Made by a program: the position numbers and the translations under genes. A DNA stretch of 64,000 bases, from the NCBI GenBank assembly GCA_965216515.1, contig OZ244173.1, forward strand, positions 806,001 to 870,000, given 5' to 3'. This DNA is from CAXMRP01 sp965216515. Its GTDB lineage: Bacteria; Pseudomonadota; Alphaproteobacteria; Rhizobiales; Afifellaceae. The notes beneath the pieces were generated by a model, which was given only the letters and a program-made list of their open reading frames with translations, did not search any database and was not told the DNA's origin. This document shows positions 1 to 8,756 of this stretch, in pieces. Each line of letters begins with the position of its first letter. Position 1 is the first letter of the stretch.

Positions 1-108
1 GCCCTGGCCGAGGCCGTAGAGCGCAAGGTTCATGCCGATCTCGCCCACGCCGCCAAGCGGCACGAACACCAGATCCTCCGCCGGCCTCTTGCTCGCCTTG
101 TCTGTCAT
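1..108 (-). CDS. rnj: Ribonuclease J, N-terminal fragment (cut by window edge)
   Basis: Only the first 36 codons lie in the window; the gene runs off the left edge. The visible N-terminus has the stretch LVFVPLGGVGEIGMNLALYG, which is the hallmark opening of the metallo-beta-lactamase domain of RNase J, a 5'-3' exo/endoribonuclease of RNA processing. Its ATG overlaps the birA stop in an ATGA junction, so it is probably translationally coupled to birA and is the last visible gene of the nuo transcription unit. The start is well supported by that overlap; the catalytic HxHxDH motif lies outside the window. Confidence 0.85.
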   Translation of the reverse strand, partial: MTDKASKRPAEDLVFVPLGGVGEIGMNLALYGLGQG

Positions 109-890
109 TCGCCTCGCCCTGTGTTGTCGGGGTCCGGGGAGATCACATCCCCGGCCGTTATTGTCACCTCGCCCGCCGGTCCATTGAGGACCAGCCGGCC
201 GTCATTGTCGATACCGGCAAATTGGCCGCGCACGGTTTGGCCTGCCAGCCGGACCGACATCGGCTGTCCGAGACCCGGCGCTCGCGCCAGCCAGGCCGCG
301 CGGATCGCGGCAAATCCTGCGCCCCCGTCCCACATCGCCAGCCGATCCGCCATCGCCGCCGCCAGCTGCGCCCAAAGCGCATCGGGCGCAACCGGCGTCC
401 CGGCCGCCGCCAGGCTTGTCGTCGGATAGTCGGAAAGCGCCGGCGCATGGGCGCAGTTGACGCCGAAGCCGATCACCACCACCTGCCGCCCGTCCACCGG
501 CCGGGCCTCCGACAGGATTCCCGCCACCTTGCGTTTGTCGAGCAGCACGTCATTGGGCCATTTGATGGCCAGACGGCCGCCAAACGCCGGCCCGCTGACC
601 TGCGCCATTGCATCGGTGAGCGCCACCGCCGCAACCAGCGAAAGCTGCGCCGTCGCCGCCGGGCGCGCCGCCGGTGTCAAAAGCAGCGACGCGTAAAGAT
701 TGCCGGGTTCCGATATCCAACGCCGGCCCTGCCGGCCCCGTCCCTGCAACTGCCGGTCGGCGGTAATCCACAACGGGCCGGGCTCCCCCGCCGCCGCCGC
801 TTCCAGGGCCAGATCGTTGGTCGAACCGACCGCCCCGTATTCCCGCCGCCGATGAGCCCCGGACGCCCCCGGACGCGGTTTGCGCGCCAT
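105..890 (-). CDS. birA: Biotin--[acetyl-CoA-carboxylase] ligase
   Basis: 261 residues. The protein activates biotin with ATP and attaches it to the lysine of biotin carboxyl carrier protein. Seen: the N-terminal STNDLALE motif, the biotin/ATP loop GRGRQGRRWIS near residues 50-60 and the KWPNDVLLDKRKVAGIL motif near 110-125, followed by a small C-terminal SH3-like part. It has no N-terminal DNA-binding helix-turn-helix, so it looks like a monofunctional class I ligase, not a repressor. The open frame continues far upstream but that part is antisense to nuoN; the ATG at 890, 8 bp after the nuoN stop, is the sensible start. Location between nuoN and rnj is common in alphaproteobacteria. Confidence 0.92.
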   Translation of the reverse strand: MARKPRPGASGAHRRREYGAVGSTNDLALEAAAAGEPGPLWITADRQLQGRGRQGRRWISEPGNLYASLLLTPAARPAATAQLSLVAAVALTDAMAQVSGPAFGGRLAIKWPNDVLLDKRKVAGILSEARPVDGRQVVVIGFGVNCAHAPALSDYPTTSLAAAGTPVAPDALWAQLAAAMADRLAMWDGGAGFAAIRAAWLARAPGLGQPMSVRLAGQTVRGQFAGIDNDGRLVLNGPAGEVTITAGDVISPDPDNTGRGE

Positions 891-898
891 CGCCACCG

Positions 899-2368
899 CT
901 ATGGCAGAAGCCCCGCCTGCCGGACTTCGGCACCAAACAGGCTGGCCGCCGCCCCGCCGGCGAGATCGACGATCGGCGCGGCGAACACCACGAAGGCGAT
1001 GACGAACAGGCCAGCCAGGCCAAGCACCGTCCGGAGCTCCGCCGGCTGCGCCTCGAACTGGCCCTCCGGCTCGTCGAAATACATGACCTTGACGATGCGC
1101 AGATAGTAATAGGCGCCGATGACGCTGGCGACCACGCCAATGACCGCCAGCGCGTAGAGCCCCTTCTCGATCGCTGCAAGAAACACGTAATACTTGGCGA
1201 AAAACCCGGCCAGCGGCGGTATGCCGGCGAGCGAAAACAGGATCGCACCGAACAGGAACGCCATCGCCGGCCGGCTTTTGGCAAGTCCCGCCAGCGCGGA
1301 TATCTCCTCCACCATCTGGCCGTCGCGGCGCATCGACAGGATGCAGGCAAATGCCCCCAGCGTCATCACCATGTAGATGGTCATGTAGACGATGACACCC
1401 TGCACGCCGGCCTGCGAGCCGGCCGCCAGCCCGACAAGGGCAAATCCCATATGGCCGATTGAGGAGTAGGCCATCAGCCGTTTGATGTTGGTCTGGCCGA
1501 TGGCGGCGAAGGCGCCGAGCACCATCGATGCGATGGCGACGAACGACAGCACCTGCTGCCAGTCCGCGGTGATGGGCGCGAAGGCGCCGATGGCGACACG
1601 CGCCAGAAGGCCCATCGCGGCGACCTTGGGCGCGGCGGCGAAAAACGCCGTCACCGGCGTCGGCGCGCCCTCGTAGACATCCGGCGTCCACATGTGGAAC
1701 GGCACCGCCGAAATCTTGAAGGCGATACCGGCGAGCACGAACACAAGACCGATGACAAGACCGGTCGAGCGGCCGGTCTCCAGGGCCGCGGCGATCGCCT
1801 CAAATCCGGTATGGCCGGTGAAGCCATAGACCAGCGACATGCCGTAGAGCAGCATTCCGGAGGACAGCGCCCCGAGCACGAAATATTTCAGGCCCGCTTC
1901 CGTCGATCGCACCGAATCCCGGTGGATTGCGGCGACCACATAAAGCGCCAGCGACTGCATCTCCAGCCCCAGATACAGGCTGATCAGGTCGTTGGCCGAC
2001 AGCATCATCATCATGCCGAGCGTCGCCAGCACGATCAGGATGGGATATTCGAACCGTTCAAAGCCCTCCGAGCGCGCAAAGCCCGCCGCCATGGCGATCG
2101 CCACCGCCGAGCCGATCAACACCACCACTTTCAGGAACCGCGAGAACGGATCGAGCACAAAAACGCCGCCAAAGGTCGCGCCATTGCTCTCCAGAAACAG
2201 CAGCGCCAGAATCGTCACCGCCATCAGCGCCACCGAAACGCCGGTGATCGTCGGCGCGGTCCGCTCGCCGGCAAACACCCCGAACATCAACAGCGCCAAG
2301 GCGCCGACGGCCAGCATCAGTTCGCCGTAGAGCGGCACCAGGCTTGGTAGCATCGCCATTTCGTTCAT
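899..2368 (-). CDS. nuoN: NADH-quinone oxidoreductase subunit N
   Basis: 489 residues, an antiporter-like proton-pumping membrane subunit of complex I. The protein is a run of about 14 hydrophobic segments with the conserved IKRLMAYSSIGHMGFALVGL motif of the Mrp-antiporter family and the KISAVPFHMWTPDVYEGAPT stretch that carries the family's lysine and conserved tryptophan/proline. Length is normal for the family. It begins 7 bp after the nuoM stop and is followed 8 bp later by birA, so it is the distal structural gene of the operon. Confidence 0.96.
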   Translation of the reverse strand: MNEMAMLPSLVPLYGELMLAVGALALLMFGVFAGERTAPTITGVSVALMAVTILALLFLESNGATFGGVFVLDPFSRFLKVVVLIGSAVAIAMAAGFARSEGFERFEYPILIVLATLGMMMMLSANDLISLYLGLEMQSLALYVVAAIHRDSVRSTEAGLKYFVLGALSSGMLLYGMSLVYGFTGHTGFEAIAAALETGRSTGLVIGLVFVLAGIAFKISAVPFHMWTPDVYEGAPTPVTAFFAAAPKVAAMGLLARVAIGAFAPITADWQQVLSFVAIASMVLGAFAAIGQTNIKRLMAYSSIGHMGFALVGLAAGSQAGVQGVIVYMTIYMVMTLGAFACILSMRRDGQMVEEISALAGLAKSRPAMAFLFGAILFSLAGIPPLAGFFAKYYVFLAAIEKGLYALAVIGVVASVIGAYYYLRIVKVMYFDEPEGQFEAQPAELRTVLGLAGLFVIAFVVFAAPIVDLAGGAAASLFGAEVRQAGLLP

Positions 2369-2375
2369 GCCGCCC

Positions 2376-3890
2376 TCACTGGCCCAGCGCCGCCAGGCGT
2401 CCGGCGCTTTCCAGCGCCGCCTGGTACTGATTGATCAGATTGTCCACCGAGGCCGTCGTCACGTCGATCAGCGGCGCCGGATAGACGCCGAACAGGATAG
2501 TCAGCGCCACCAGCGGTAGCAGGATCGCCTTTTCGCGTGGCGACAGGTCGAGAATGGTTTTCAGATTTTCCTTTTCGAGCGTCCCGAAGATCACCCGCCG
2601 GTACAGCCACAAGGCATAGGCCGCCGAAAGGATGACGCCGGTCGTGGCGAACACCGCCACCCAGGTATTGGCACGGAAGGCGCCGACCAGGGTCAGGAAT
2701 TCGCCGACGAAGCCCGACGTGCCCGGCAGGCCGACATTGGCCATGGTGAAGACCATGAACGCCATGGCGTACCACGGCATGCGGTTGACCAGCCCGCCAT
2801 AGGCCGCGATCTCGCGCGTGTGCATGCGATCGTAGATGATGCCCACGCACAGGAACAGCGCACCGGACACGATACCGTGCGACAGCATCTGGAAGATGCC
2901 GCCCTGAACGCCCTGCATGGTGGCGGTAAAGATGCCCATGGTCACGAAGCCCATATGGGCGACGGAGGAATAGGCGATCAGCTTCTTGATATCCTCCTGC
3001 ATCAGCGCCACCAGCGACGTGTAGATGATGGCGACAATGGACAGCGTATAGACGAAGGGCGCGAAATCGGCGCTGGCCAGCGGAAACATCGGCAGCGAAA
3101 AGCGCAGAAAGCCGTAACCGCCCATTTTCAGCAGGATCGCCGCCAGAATGACCGAACCCGCCGTCGGTGCCTCCACATGGGCGTCCGGCAGCCAGGTGTG
3201 CACCGGCCACATCGGCATCTTCACCGCAAAGGACGCAAAGAAGGCGACCCACAACCACGTCTGCATCTGCGCCGGGAAGGAATGCGCCAGCAGGTCCGGA
3301 ATCGAGGTCGTGCCGGCATCCCAGTACATCGCCATGATGGCAAGCAGCATCAGCACCGAGCCGAGCAGCGTGTAGAGGAAGAACTTGAACGCCGCATAGA
3401 CCCGGCGCTTGCCGCCCCAAACCCCGATGATCAGGAACATCGGGATCAATCCGCCTTCGAAGAAGACATAGAAGAGTACGATGTCGAGCGCACAGAACAC
3501 GCCGATCATCAGCGTCTCCAGCACCAGGAATGCGACCATGTACTCCTTCAACCGGTTCACCACCGCCCCGAAGCTCGCCCAGATCGCGAACGGCATCAGG
3601 AACGTGGTCAGGATGACGAACAGCATGGAAATGCCGTCGACCCCCATCTCGTAGTGCATGAAATTGCCGAACCACGCCGCCCGCTCCGTGAACTGGAAGC
3701 CCGGATTTTCGAAGTCGAACCCGATCCAGATCAAAAGCGAAAGCAGGAATGTGGCGACCGTCACCCCGAGCGCCACATGCCGGATATTGCGGCGATGAAC
3801 CTCCTCGTCCCCGTTGATGAGGAAGAAGATGATCGCCGCCCCGACAAGGGGCAGGAACGTGATCGTCGACAGGATGGGCCAGTTGAGCAT
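2376..3890 (-). CDS. nuoM: NADH-quinone oxidoreductase subunit M
   Basis: 504 residues, polytopic antiporter-like subunit of the complex I membrane arm. Conserved features seen are MWPVHTWLPDAHVEAPTAGS, DIKKLIAYSSVAHMGFVTMG and the essential glutamate in the FFEGGLIPMF segment (TM5 region). Starts 5 bp after the nuoL stop and ends 7 bp before nuoN, in the usual L-M-N order. Length and composition are ordinary for the family. Confidence 0.96.
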   Translation of the reverse strand: MLNWPILSTITFLPLVGAAIIFFLINGDEEVHRRNIRHVALGVTVATFLLSLLIWIGFDFENPGFQFTERAAWFGNFMHYEMGVDGISMLFVILTTFLMPFAIWASFGAVVNRLKEYMVAFLVLETLMIGVFCALDIVLFYVFFEGGLIPMFLIIGVWGGKRRVYAAFKFFLYTLLGSVLMLLAIMAMYWDAGTTSIPDLLAHSFPAQMQTWLWVAFFASFAVKMPMWPVHTWLPDAHVEAPTAGSVILAAILLKMGGYGFLRFSLPMFPLASADFAPFVYTLSIVAIIYTSLVALMQEDIKKLIAYSSVAHMGFVTMGIFTATMQGVQGGIFQMLSHGIVSGALFLCVGIIYDRMHTREIAAYGGLVNRMPWYAMAFMVFTMANVGLPGTSGFVGEFLTLVGAFRANTWVAVFATTGVILSAAYALWLYRRVIFGTLEKENLKTILDLSPREKAILLPLVALTILFGVYPAPLIDVTTASVDNLINQYQAALESAGRLAALGQ

Positions 3891-3895
3891 TGGGA

Positions 3896-5968
3896 CTATC
3901 CTGAGAACATCATCCAGCTGACCAGCGCCGCGACGCCGATCAGCATGGCAAAGGCATAATGGTAGAGATATCCGGTTTGCAGGTGGACCACGCGGCTCGT
4001 GATATCGATGACCCGCGCCGATACGCCGTCCGGCCCGAAGCCGTCGATCAGCCAGCCGTCACCCTTCTTCCAGAGGAACCGCCCGACAGCCTTGGCCGGC
4101 CGCACAAACAGGAAGTCGTACAATTCGTCGAAATACCACTTGTTGAGCAGGAACCGGTAGAGCCCCGGATGCTGGTCGGCCAGCGCCCTGGGGGTCGCCG
4201 GGCTGCGGATATAAAACCACCAGGCGGTGAAAAAGCCGATGAGCATTGCCACAAACGGCGCCGCCTTCACCCACAGGGGCACGTGGTGCAGCTCCTCGAG
4301 AATCCCGTGCTCGCCGCCATGGGCCACCGCTGCGCGCCAGAATTCCGGCGCCTCGTGGGCATCGGTGAACACGCCATGGAAGACAAAACCGGCAAACAGC
4401 GCCCCGACAGCCAGCACATAAAGCGGCACCAGCATCACGTTCGGGCTCTCATGGACATGCTCCATGACTTCCCCGGAGGCGCGCGGCTTGCCGTGGAAGG
4501 TCATGAAAATCAGGCGCCAGGAATAAAACGAGGTGAACACGGCCGCAATCACCAGCAGGACGAAGGCGAAGCCGGCCGCCGCGGAGTGGCTGGCGAACGA
4601 GGCCTCGATGATCGCATCCTTGGAGAAAAAGCCGGACGTCCCGAAAATCGTCGCCGGAATGCCGACCCCGGTCAGGGCCAGCGTGCCGATAATCATCATC
4701 CAGTAGGTGCGCGGGATATGGGTTCGCAGCCCGCCCATCTTGCGCATGTCCTGCTCGTCGGACACCGCGTGGATCACCGAGCCGGAGCCCAGAAAGAGAA
4801 GCGCCTTGAAGAAGGCGTGGGTAAACAGGTGGAAGATGGCCACCGAATAGGCGCCCACGCCGAGCGCCACGAACATGTAGCCCAGCTGCGAACAGGTGGA
4901 ATAGGCGACCACCCGCTTGATGTCGTTCTGGACCAGTCCGACCGTGGCGGCAAAAAAGGCGGTGAACGCCCCGATTGTCACCACGACCAGGAGCGCCGAT
5001 TCCGATAGCGCGAATATCGGCGACAGCCGCGCCACCATGAACACGCCCGCCGTCACCATCGTTGCCGCATGGATGAGGGCGGAGACGGGGGTCGGTCCCT
5101 CCATCGCGTCGGGAAGCCAGGTGTGCAGCGGCACCTGCGCCGATTTGCCCATCGCCCCCATGAACAACAACACGCACACGACCGCCAGCGCCGCTTCCCC
5201 GCCATAGGCGTGTCCGAACAGGTCCAGCACCGTATCCTCGCCGCCGGCCACGGCCTCCGCGTTGGCGAAGATGGTGTCGAAGCCGATCGAACCGAACAGT
5301 ATGAAGACGCCGAAGATGCCAAGCGCGAAACCGAAATCGCCGATCCGGTTGACGACAAAGGCCTTGATCGCCGCCGCGTTGGCCGCCGGCCGCTTGTACC
5401 AGAAGCCGATCAGCAGGTAGGAGGCCAGTCCGACGCCTTCCCAGCCGAAAAAGAGCTGCAGCAGATTGTCCGCCGTCACCAGCATCAGCATGGCGAAGGT
5501 AAACAGCGACAGATAGGCGAAGAACCGCGGCCGGTGCGGATCATGCGCCATGTAACCGATGGAATAGATGTGGACGAGCGCCGACACGGTGGTGACCACC
5601 ACCAGCATGACCACGGTCAGCGTATCGATGCGGAAGGCCCAGTCGGCCACCAGCGCACCGGAATGCACCCACGTCATCACCGGCACCGAAAAGGCCTCGC
5701 CATGCCCGTAACCGACCTGGAAGAACGCCACCCAGGACAGGATTGCGCTCATCACCAGGAACCCGCAGGTGATCAGTTCCGCCGGCCCTGGCCCGTGCTC
5801 GGCCCCGTGATCGCCGTCGTGTTCAGTGCCGTGATCATCGCCGGGACCGGGATTGCCGCCTCGCTTCCCGTTGCCGTTTTCGAAGCGTTCAATCGGGCTT
5901 GTGGCGAGCGCAAACACCGCGGCAATGGCGGCGCCCAGAAGCGGCAGGAATACGATTGCCGAATACAT
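3896..5968 (-). CDS. nuoL: NADH-quinone oxidoreductase subunit L
   Basis: 690 residues, the distal proton-pumping subunit of complex I with the lateral amphipathic helix at its C-terminus. Seen: the LFFGWEGVGLASYLLIGFWY segment with the conserved glutamate, SAQVPLHTWLPDAMEGPTPV, and DIKRVVAYSTCSQLGYMF. Odd feature: between the first and second membrane segments (about residues 28-62) there is a hydrophilic Gly/Asp/His-rich insert such as DDHGTEHDGDHGAEHG, which makes the first loop much longer than in most NuoL proteins. Starts 5 bp after nuoK. Confidence 0.96.
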   Translation of the reverse strand: MYSAIVFLPLLGAAIAAVFALATSPIERFENGNGKRGGNPGPGDDHGTEHDGDHGAEHGPGPAELITCGFLVMSAILSWVAFFQVGYGHGEAFSVPVMTWVHSGALVADWAFRIDTLTVVMLVVVTTVSALVHIYSIGYMAHDPHRPRFFAYLSLFTFAMLMLVTADNLLQLFFGWEGVGLASYLLIGFWYKRPAANAAAIKAFVVNRIGDFGFALGIFGVFILFGSIGFDTIFANAEAVAGGEDTVLDLFGHAYGGEAALAVVCVLLFMGAMGKSAQVPLHTWLPDAMEGPTPVSALIHAATMVTAGVFMVARLSPIFALSESALLVVVTIGAFTAFFAATVGLVQNDIKRVVAYSTCSQLGYMFVALGVGAYSVAIFHLFTHAFFKALLFLGSGSVIHAVSDEQDMRKMGGLRTHIPRTYWMMIIGTLALTGVGIPATIFGTSGFFSKDAIIEASFASHSAAAGFAFVLLVIAAVFTSFYSWRLIFMTFHGKPRASGEVMEHVHESPNVMLVPLYVLAVGALFAGFVFHGVFTDAHEAPEFWRAAVAHGGEHGILEELHHVPLWVKAAPFVAMLIGFFTAWWFYIRSPATPRALADQHPGLYRFLLNKWYFDELYDFLFVRPAKAVGRFLWKKGDGWLIDGFGPDGVSARVIDITSRVVHLQTGYLYHYAFAMLIGVAALVSWMMFSG

Positions 5969-5973
5969 CGCCC

Positions 5974-6282
5974 TCAGCCCTTCATCATGTTGATGTCTTC
6001 AACCGCGATGGTGCCGCGGTTGCGGTGATAGACGACGAGGATCGCCAATCCGATCGCCGCCTCTGCCGCCGCCACCGTGAGCACGAGCATGGCGAAGATC
6101 TGGCCGACCAGATCGGACAGGAATGCCGAAAACGCCACCAGGTTGATGTTGACCGCCAATAGCAGCAGTTCCACCGACATCAGGATGATGATGACATTCT
6201 TCCGGTTGAGGAAGATGCCGAACACCCCGATCGTGAACAGGATCGCGGCAACGGTGAGATAGTGGCCAAGTCCGATTGCCAT
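5974..6282 (-). CDS. nuoK: NADH-quinone oxidoreductase subunit K
   Basis: 102 residues with three transmembrane segments, homologous to MrpC and to mitochondrial ND4L. The conserved membrane glutamates are present in LMSVELLLLAVNINLVAF (TM2) and in the AAAEAAIGLAILV segment (TM3); they belong to the central polar axis of complex I. The open frame extends upstream antisense to nuoJ, but the ATG at 6282 gives the standard MAIGLGHYL start and standard length. Five bases separate it from both nuoJ and nuoL. Confidence 0.96.
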   Translation of the reverse strand: MAIGLGHYLTVAAILFTIGVFGIFLNRKNVIIILMSVELLLLAVNINLVAFSAFLSDLVGQIFAMLVLTVAAAEAAIGLAILVVYHRNRGTIAVEDINMMKG

Positions 6283-6287
6283 GCCCG

Positions 6288-6902
6288 CTAGAGTCCCTTG
6301 CCCGATTCCACTTTGACCACCTCGATCGCCGTCTCCGGGGTCCGCCCCACCTGTGCCGCGATGTTCTGCCGCTTCACGCCCTCCTTGTGGCGCAGCGTCA
6401 GGACGATCGCGCCGACCATGGCGACCAGCAAGATGAGGCCCGCCGCCTGGAAGAAATAGACATATTCGGTGTAGAGCAGTTGCCCGATCGCCGCGATGTT
6501 GGACATCTCCTGCGCCGGCGGGATCGGCGCCACCGCCTCGCCGGCGACATCCGGCGAGATCAGCGTGCCGCCCAGAACGGCGATCAGTTCCGCCATCAAA
6601 ATGATGCCGACGACGCCGCCAACCGGCAGATACTGCAGAAAGCCCTGCCGCATTTCGACGAAGTCCACATCGAGCATCATGACGACGAAAAGGAAGAGCA
6701 CGGCCACGGCGCCGACATAGACGACGACCAGGATCATCGCCAGAAACTCCGCGCCAAGCAGGATGAACAACCCGGCGGAATTGAAAAAGGCGAGAATCAG
6801 GAACAGCACCGAATGGACCGGATTGCGCGATGCGATCACCATCAGCGCGGCGCCGATGGTCACGAATGAAAACAGATAGAAGAACAACGGCTGGAGGATC
6901 AT
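6288..6902 (-). CDS. nuoJ: NADH-quinone oxidoreductase subunit J
   Basis: 204 residues, five transmembrane segments, homologue of mitochondrial ND6. The N-terminal SRNPVHSVLFLILAFFNSAG and the following LGAEFLAMILVVVYVGAVAV stretch are diagnostic; the latter is the pi-bulge helix region. The soluble C-terminal tail of about 35 residues (after LTLRHKEGVKRQ) is typical of alphaproteobacteria. The ATG at 6902 is chosen because it gives the family N-terminus; the frame upstream of it is antisense noise. A 64-bp gap separates it from nuoI, the longest gap inside the operon. Confidence 0.96.
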   Translation of the reverse strand: MILQPLFFYLFSFVTIGAALMVIASRNPVHSVLFLILAFFNSAGLFILLGAEFLAMILVVVYVGAVAVLFLFVVMMLDVDFVEMRQGFLQYLPVGGVVGIILMAELIAVLGGTLISPDVAGEAVAPIPPAQEMSNIAAIGQLLYTEYVYFFQAAGLILLVAMVGAIVLTLRHKEGVKRQNIAAQVGRTPETAIEVVKVESGKGL

Positions 6903-6966
6903 GGCGCACGCCTCCGCTTGCCGAATTTCGCCGGCCGCCGCCGGTCGGATGTCTGCATCGCCGCGA

Positions 6967-7458
6967 TCATCTGTATGCCCCGTCCATGGCGATGTTGCGG
7001 GCAAGCTCGCGCTCCCAGCGGTCGCCGTTGTCGAGGAGTTTCTCCTTGTCGTAGTAGAGTTCCTCGCGGGTTTCCGTCGCGAACTCGAAATTCGGTCCCT
7101 CGACAATGGCGTCGACCGGGCAGGCCTCCTGACAAAAGCCGCAATAGATGCATTTGACCATGTCGATGTCGTACCGCACGGTGCGGCGTGTGCCGTCGTT
7201 GCGCCGCGGCCCGGCCTCGATCGTAATCGCCTGGGCCGGACAGATCGCCTCGCACAACTTGCAGGCGATGCACCGTTCTTCGCCGTTGGGGTAGCGGCGC
7301 TGCGCATGTTCGCCGCGGAACCGCGGGCTGACAGGCCCCTTCTCGAACGGATAGTTGACCGTTGCCTTCGGCCCGAAGAAATATTTCATCGCCAGCCACG
7401 TCGCCGAGACGAACTCCTTCAAAAGCAGCGATCCGGCCGCCTGTGTCAATGCGCCCAT
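6967..7458 (-). CDS. nuoI: NADH-quinone oxidoreductase subunit I
   Basis: 163 residues, the 8Fe ferredoxin-like subunit that carries clusters N6a and N6b and hands electrons to NuoB. Two classical CxxCxxCxxxCP motifs are visible: C63/C66/C69/C73 and C103/C106/C109/C113. The N-terminal amphipathic segment that anchors it to the membrane arm (LLLKEFVSATWLAMKYFF) is present. Its start codon overlaps the stop of the upstream 71-residue membrane protein in a TGATG junction, implying translational coupling between the two. Confidence 0.97.
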   Translation of the reverse strand: MGALTQAAGSLLLKEFVSATWLAMKYFFGPKATVNYPFEKGPVSPRFRGEHAQRRYPNGEERCIACKLCEAICPAQAITIEAGPRRNDGTRRTVRYDIDMVKCIYCGFCQEACPVDAIVEGPNFEFATETREELYYDKEKLLDNGDRWERELARNIAMDGAYR

Positions 7459-7673
7459 CACTGGCCTCCCATCGCACTGGCGAATATCGGTCCGACGAAC
7501 CAGCCGATCAACGGAAAGGCGACGATCTGGCCCTTGCGCACCAGATCGAGCGCATGTGCCCCCCCACCGCGCTCGCCGCGCGTCTGCGCCCTGTTGATGA
7601 TGATGCCGAACATGAAGAACTCCACCACCGCAAAGGCCAGCCCCACCAGCGCGCCGATCAGGTTGTAGGACAT
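7458..7673 (-). CDS. Small two-span membrane protein embedded in the nuo operon
   Basis: 71 residues, not recognised as any of the 14 core complex I subunits. The sequence shows two hydrophobic stretches, about residues 3-26 (LIGALVGLAFAVVEFFMFGI) and 49-68 (GQIVAFPLIGWFVGPIFASA), separated by a basic, Gly-rich loop with RTRGERGGGAH. It sits between nuoH (8 bp) and nuoI (TGATG overlap), on the same strand and with the same codon use, so it is almost certainly translated as part of the operon. Possible roles are an accessory or assembly subunit of the NuoH/NuoI junction; this is inference from position only. Confidence 0.8.
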   Translation of the reverse strand: MSYNLIGALVGLAFAVVEFFMFGIIINRAQTRGERGGGAHALDLVRKGQIVAFPLIGWFVGPIFASAMGGQ

Positions 7674-7681
7674 CGCGCCCC

Positions 7682-8746
7682 CTATCCGGCCGCCGCCGGG
7701 ACACCGCCCCAGCCGGTCAGTTGCAGGACAAAGGCGGTGAGCGCGACGGCCGCCAGCGACAGGGGCAGGAACACTTTCCACCCCAGCCGCATGAGCTGGT
7801 CGTAGCGATAGCGCGGAACGATCGCCTTCACCATGGCGAACATGAAGAACACGCCGCAGACCTTGAGCACGAACCAGAACACGCCGGGCACCCAGGTAAA
7901 CGGCGCGAAATCGAACGGCGGCAGCCAGCCGCCCAGGAACAGCAGCGTCGTCAGCGCGCAGATCAGCGTGATCGCCACATATTCGCCGAGCATGAACATC
8001 ATGTACGGGGTGGAGCCGTATTCGACCATGAAGCCGGCGACCAGTTCCGATTCCGCCTCCGGCAGATCGAAGGGCGGCCGGTTGGTTTCCGCCAGGCCGG
8101 AAATGAAGAAGATGACGAACATCGGGAACAGCGCCAGCCAGTGCCAGTCCAGGAACGTGTTGGGCAGGCCGAACATGGTGCCCAGCCCTTCCGTCTGCGC
8201 CAGCACGATGTCGGTCAGGTTGAGCGAGCCCACGCACAGGAGAACGGTGATGATGACGAATCCGATGGAAACCTCGTAGGACACCATCTGCGCCGCCGAA
8301 CGCAGCGCACCAAGGAACGGATATTTGGAGTTCGACGCCCAGCCGCCCATGATCACGCCATAGACTTCCAGCGACGAGATGGCGAAGACATAGAGGATCC
8401 CGACATTGATGTCGGCGACGGCCCAGCCGGCATCGACCGGGATCACCGCCCATGCGGCCAGCGCCAGAACCGTCGACACCAGCGGCGCCAGCAGGAACAC
8501 CGCCTTGTCCGACGCCGACGGAATGACCGGCTCCTTGAGCACGAACTTCAGCAGATCCGCGAAGGACTGGAACAGGCCCCACGGCCCGACAACATTGGGC
8601 CCGCGTCGCAATTGCACAGCCGCCCAGATCTTGCGGTCGGCATACAGCAGATACGCGACGATCAGCAAAAGCACGACCATCAGCCCGACGCTGTGCAGCG
8701 CCATCAGCAGGCCGGGCACCAGATAGTCGTTGATGAAGACGTCCAT
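7682..8746 (-). CDS. nuoH: NADH-quinone oxidoreductase subunit H
   Basis: 354 residues, eight-span subunit (ND1 homologue) that forms most of the quinone-binding chamber. Conserved motifs seen: ADRKIWAAVQLRRGPNVVGP in the first cytoplasmic loop, the GWASNSKYPFLGALRSAAQM segment, and ETNRPPFDLPEAESELVAGF, which carries the acidic residues of the E-channel. The ATG at 8746 gives the normal N-terminus (MDVFINDYLVPG); the open frame upstream is antisense-like. Ends 8 bp before the 71-residue membrane protein. Confidence 0.97.
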   Translation of the reverse strand: MDVFINDYLVPGLLMALHSVGLMVVLLLIVAYLLYADRKIWAAVQLRRGPNVVGPWGLFQSFADLLKFVLKEPVIPSASDKAVFLLAPLVSTVLALAAWAVIPVDAGWAVADINVGILYVFAISSLEVYGVIMGGWASNSKYPFLGALRSAAQMVSYEVSIGFVIITVLLCVGSLNLTDIVLAQTEGLGTMFGLPNTFLDWHWLALFPMFVIFFISGLAETNRPPFDLPEAESELVAGFMVEYGSTPYMMFMLGEYVAITLICALTTLLFLGGWLPPFDFAPFTWVPGVFWFVLKVCGVFFMFAMVKAIVPRYRYDQLMRLGWKVFLPLSLAAVALTAFVLQLTGWGGVPAAAG

Positions 8747-8756
8747 GGCCCCGGTC

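Noticed and set aside
222..1106. Open frame of 294 codons on the plus strand opposite birA/nuoN
   Set aside because: Arg/Pro-rich composition, no family features, and fully antisense to well-supported genes; typical shadow frame of GC-rich DNA.
891..1691. N-terminal extension of BirA giving a 528-residue protein
   Set aside because: The extra part is nuoN read in another frame; the ATG at 890 starts the normal ligase.
7500..8582. Long minus-strand frame that ends as the 71-residue nuo-operon protein
   Set aside because: The upstream portion overlaps nuoH in another frame and is Arg/Gly-rich; only the 71-residue end is supported.
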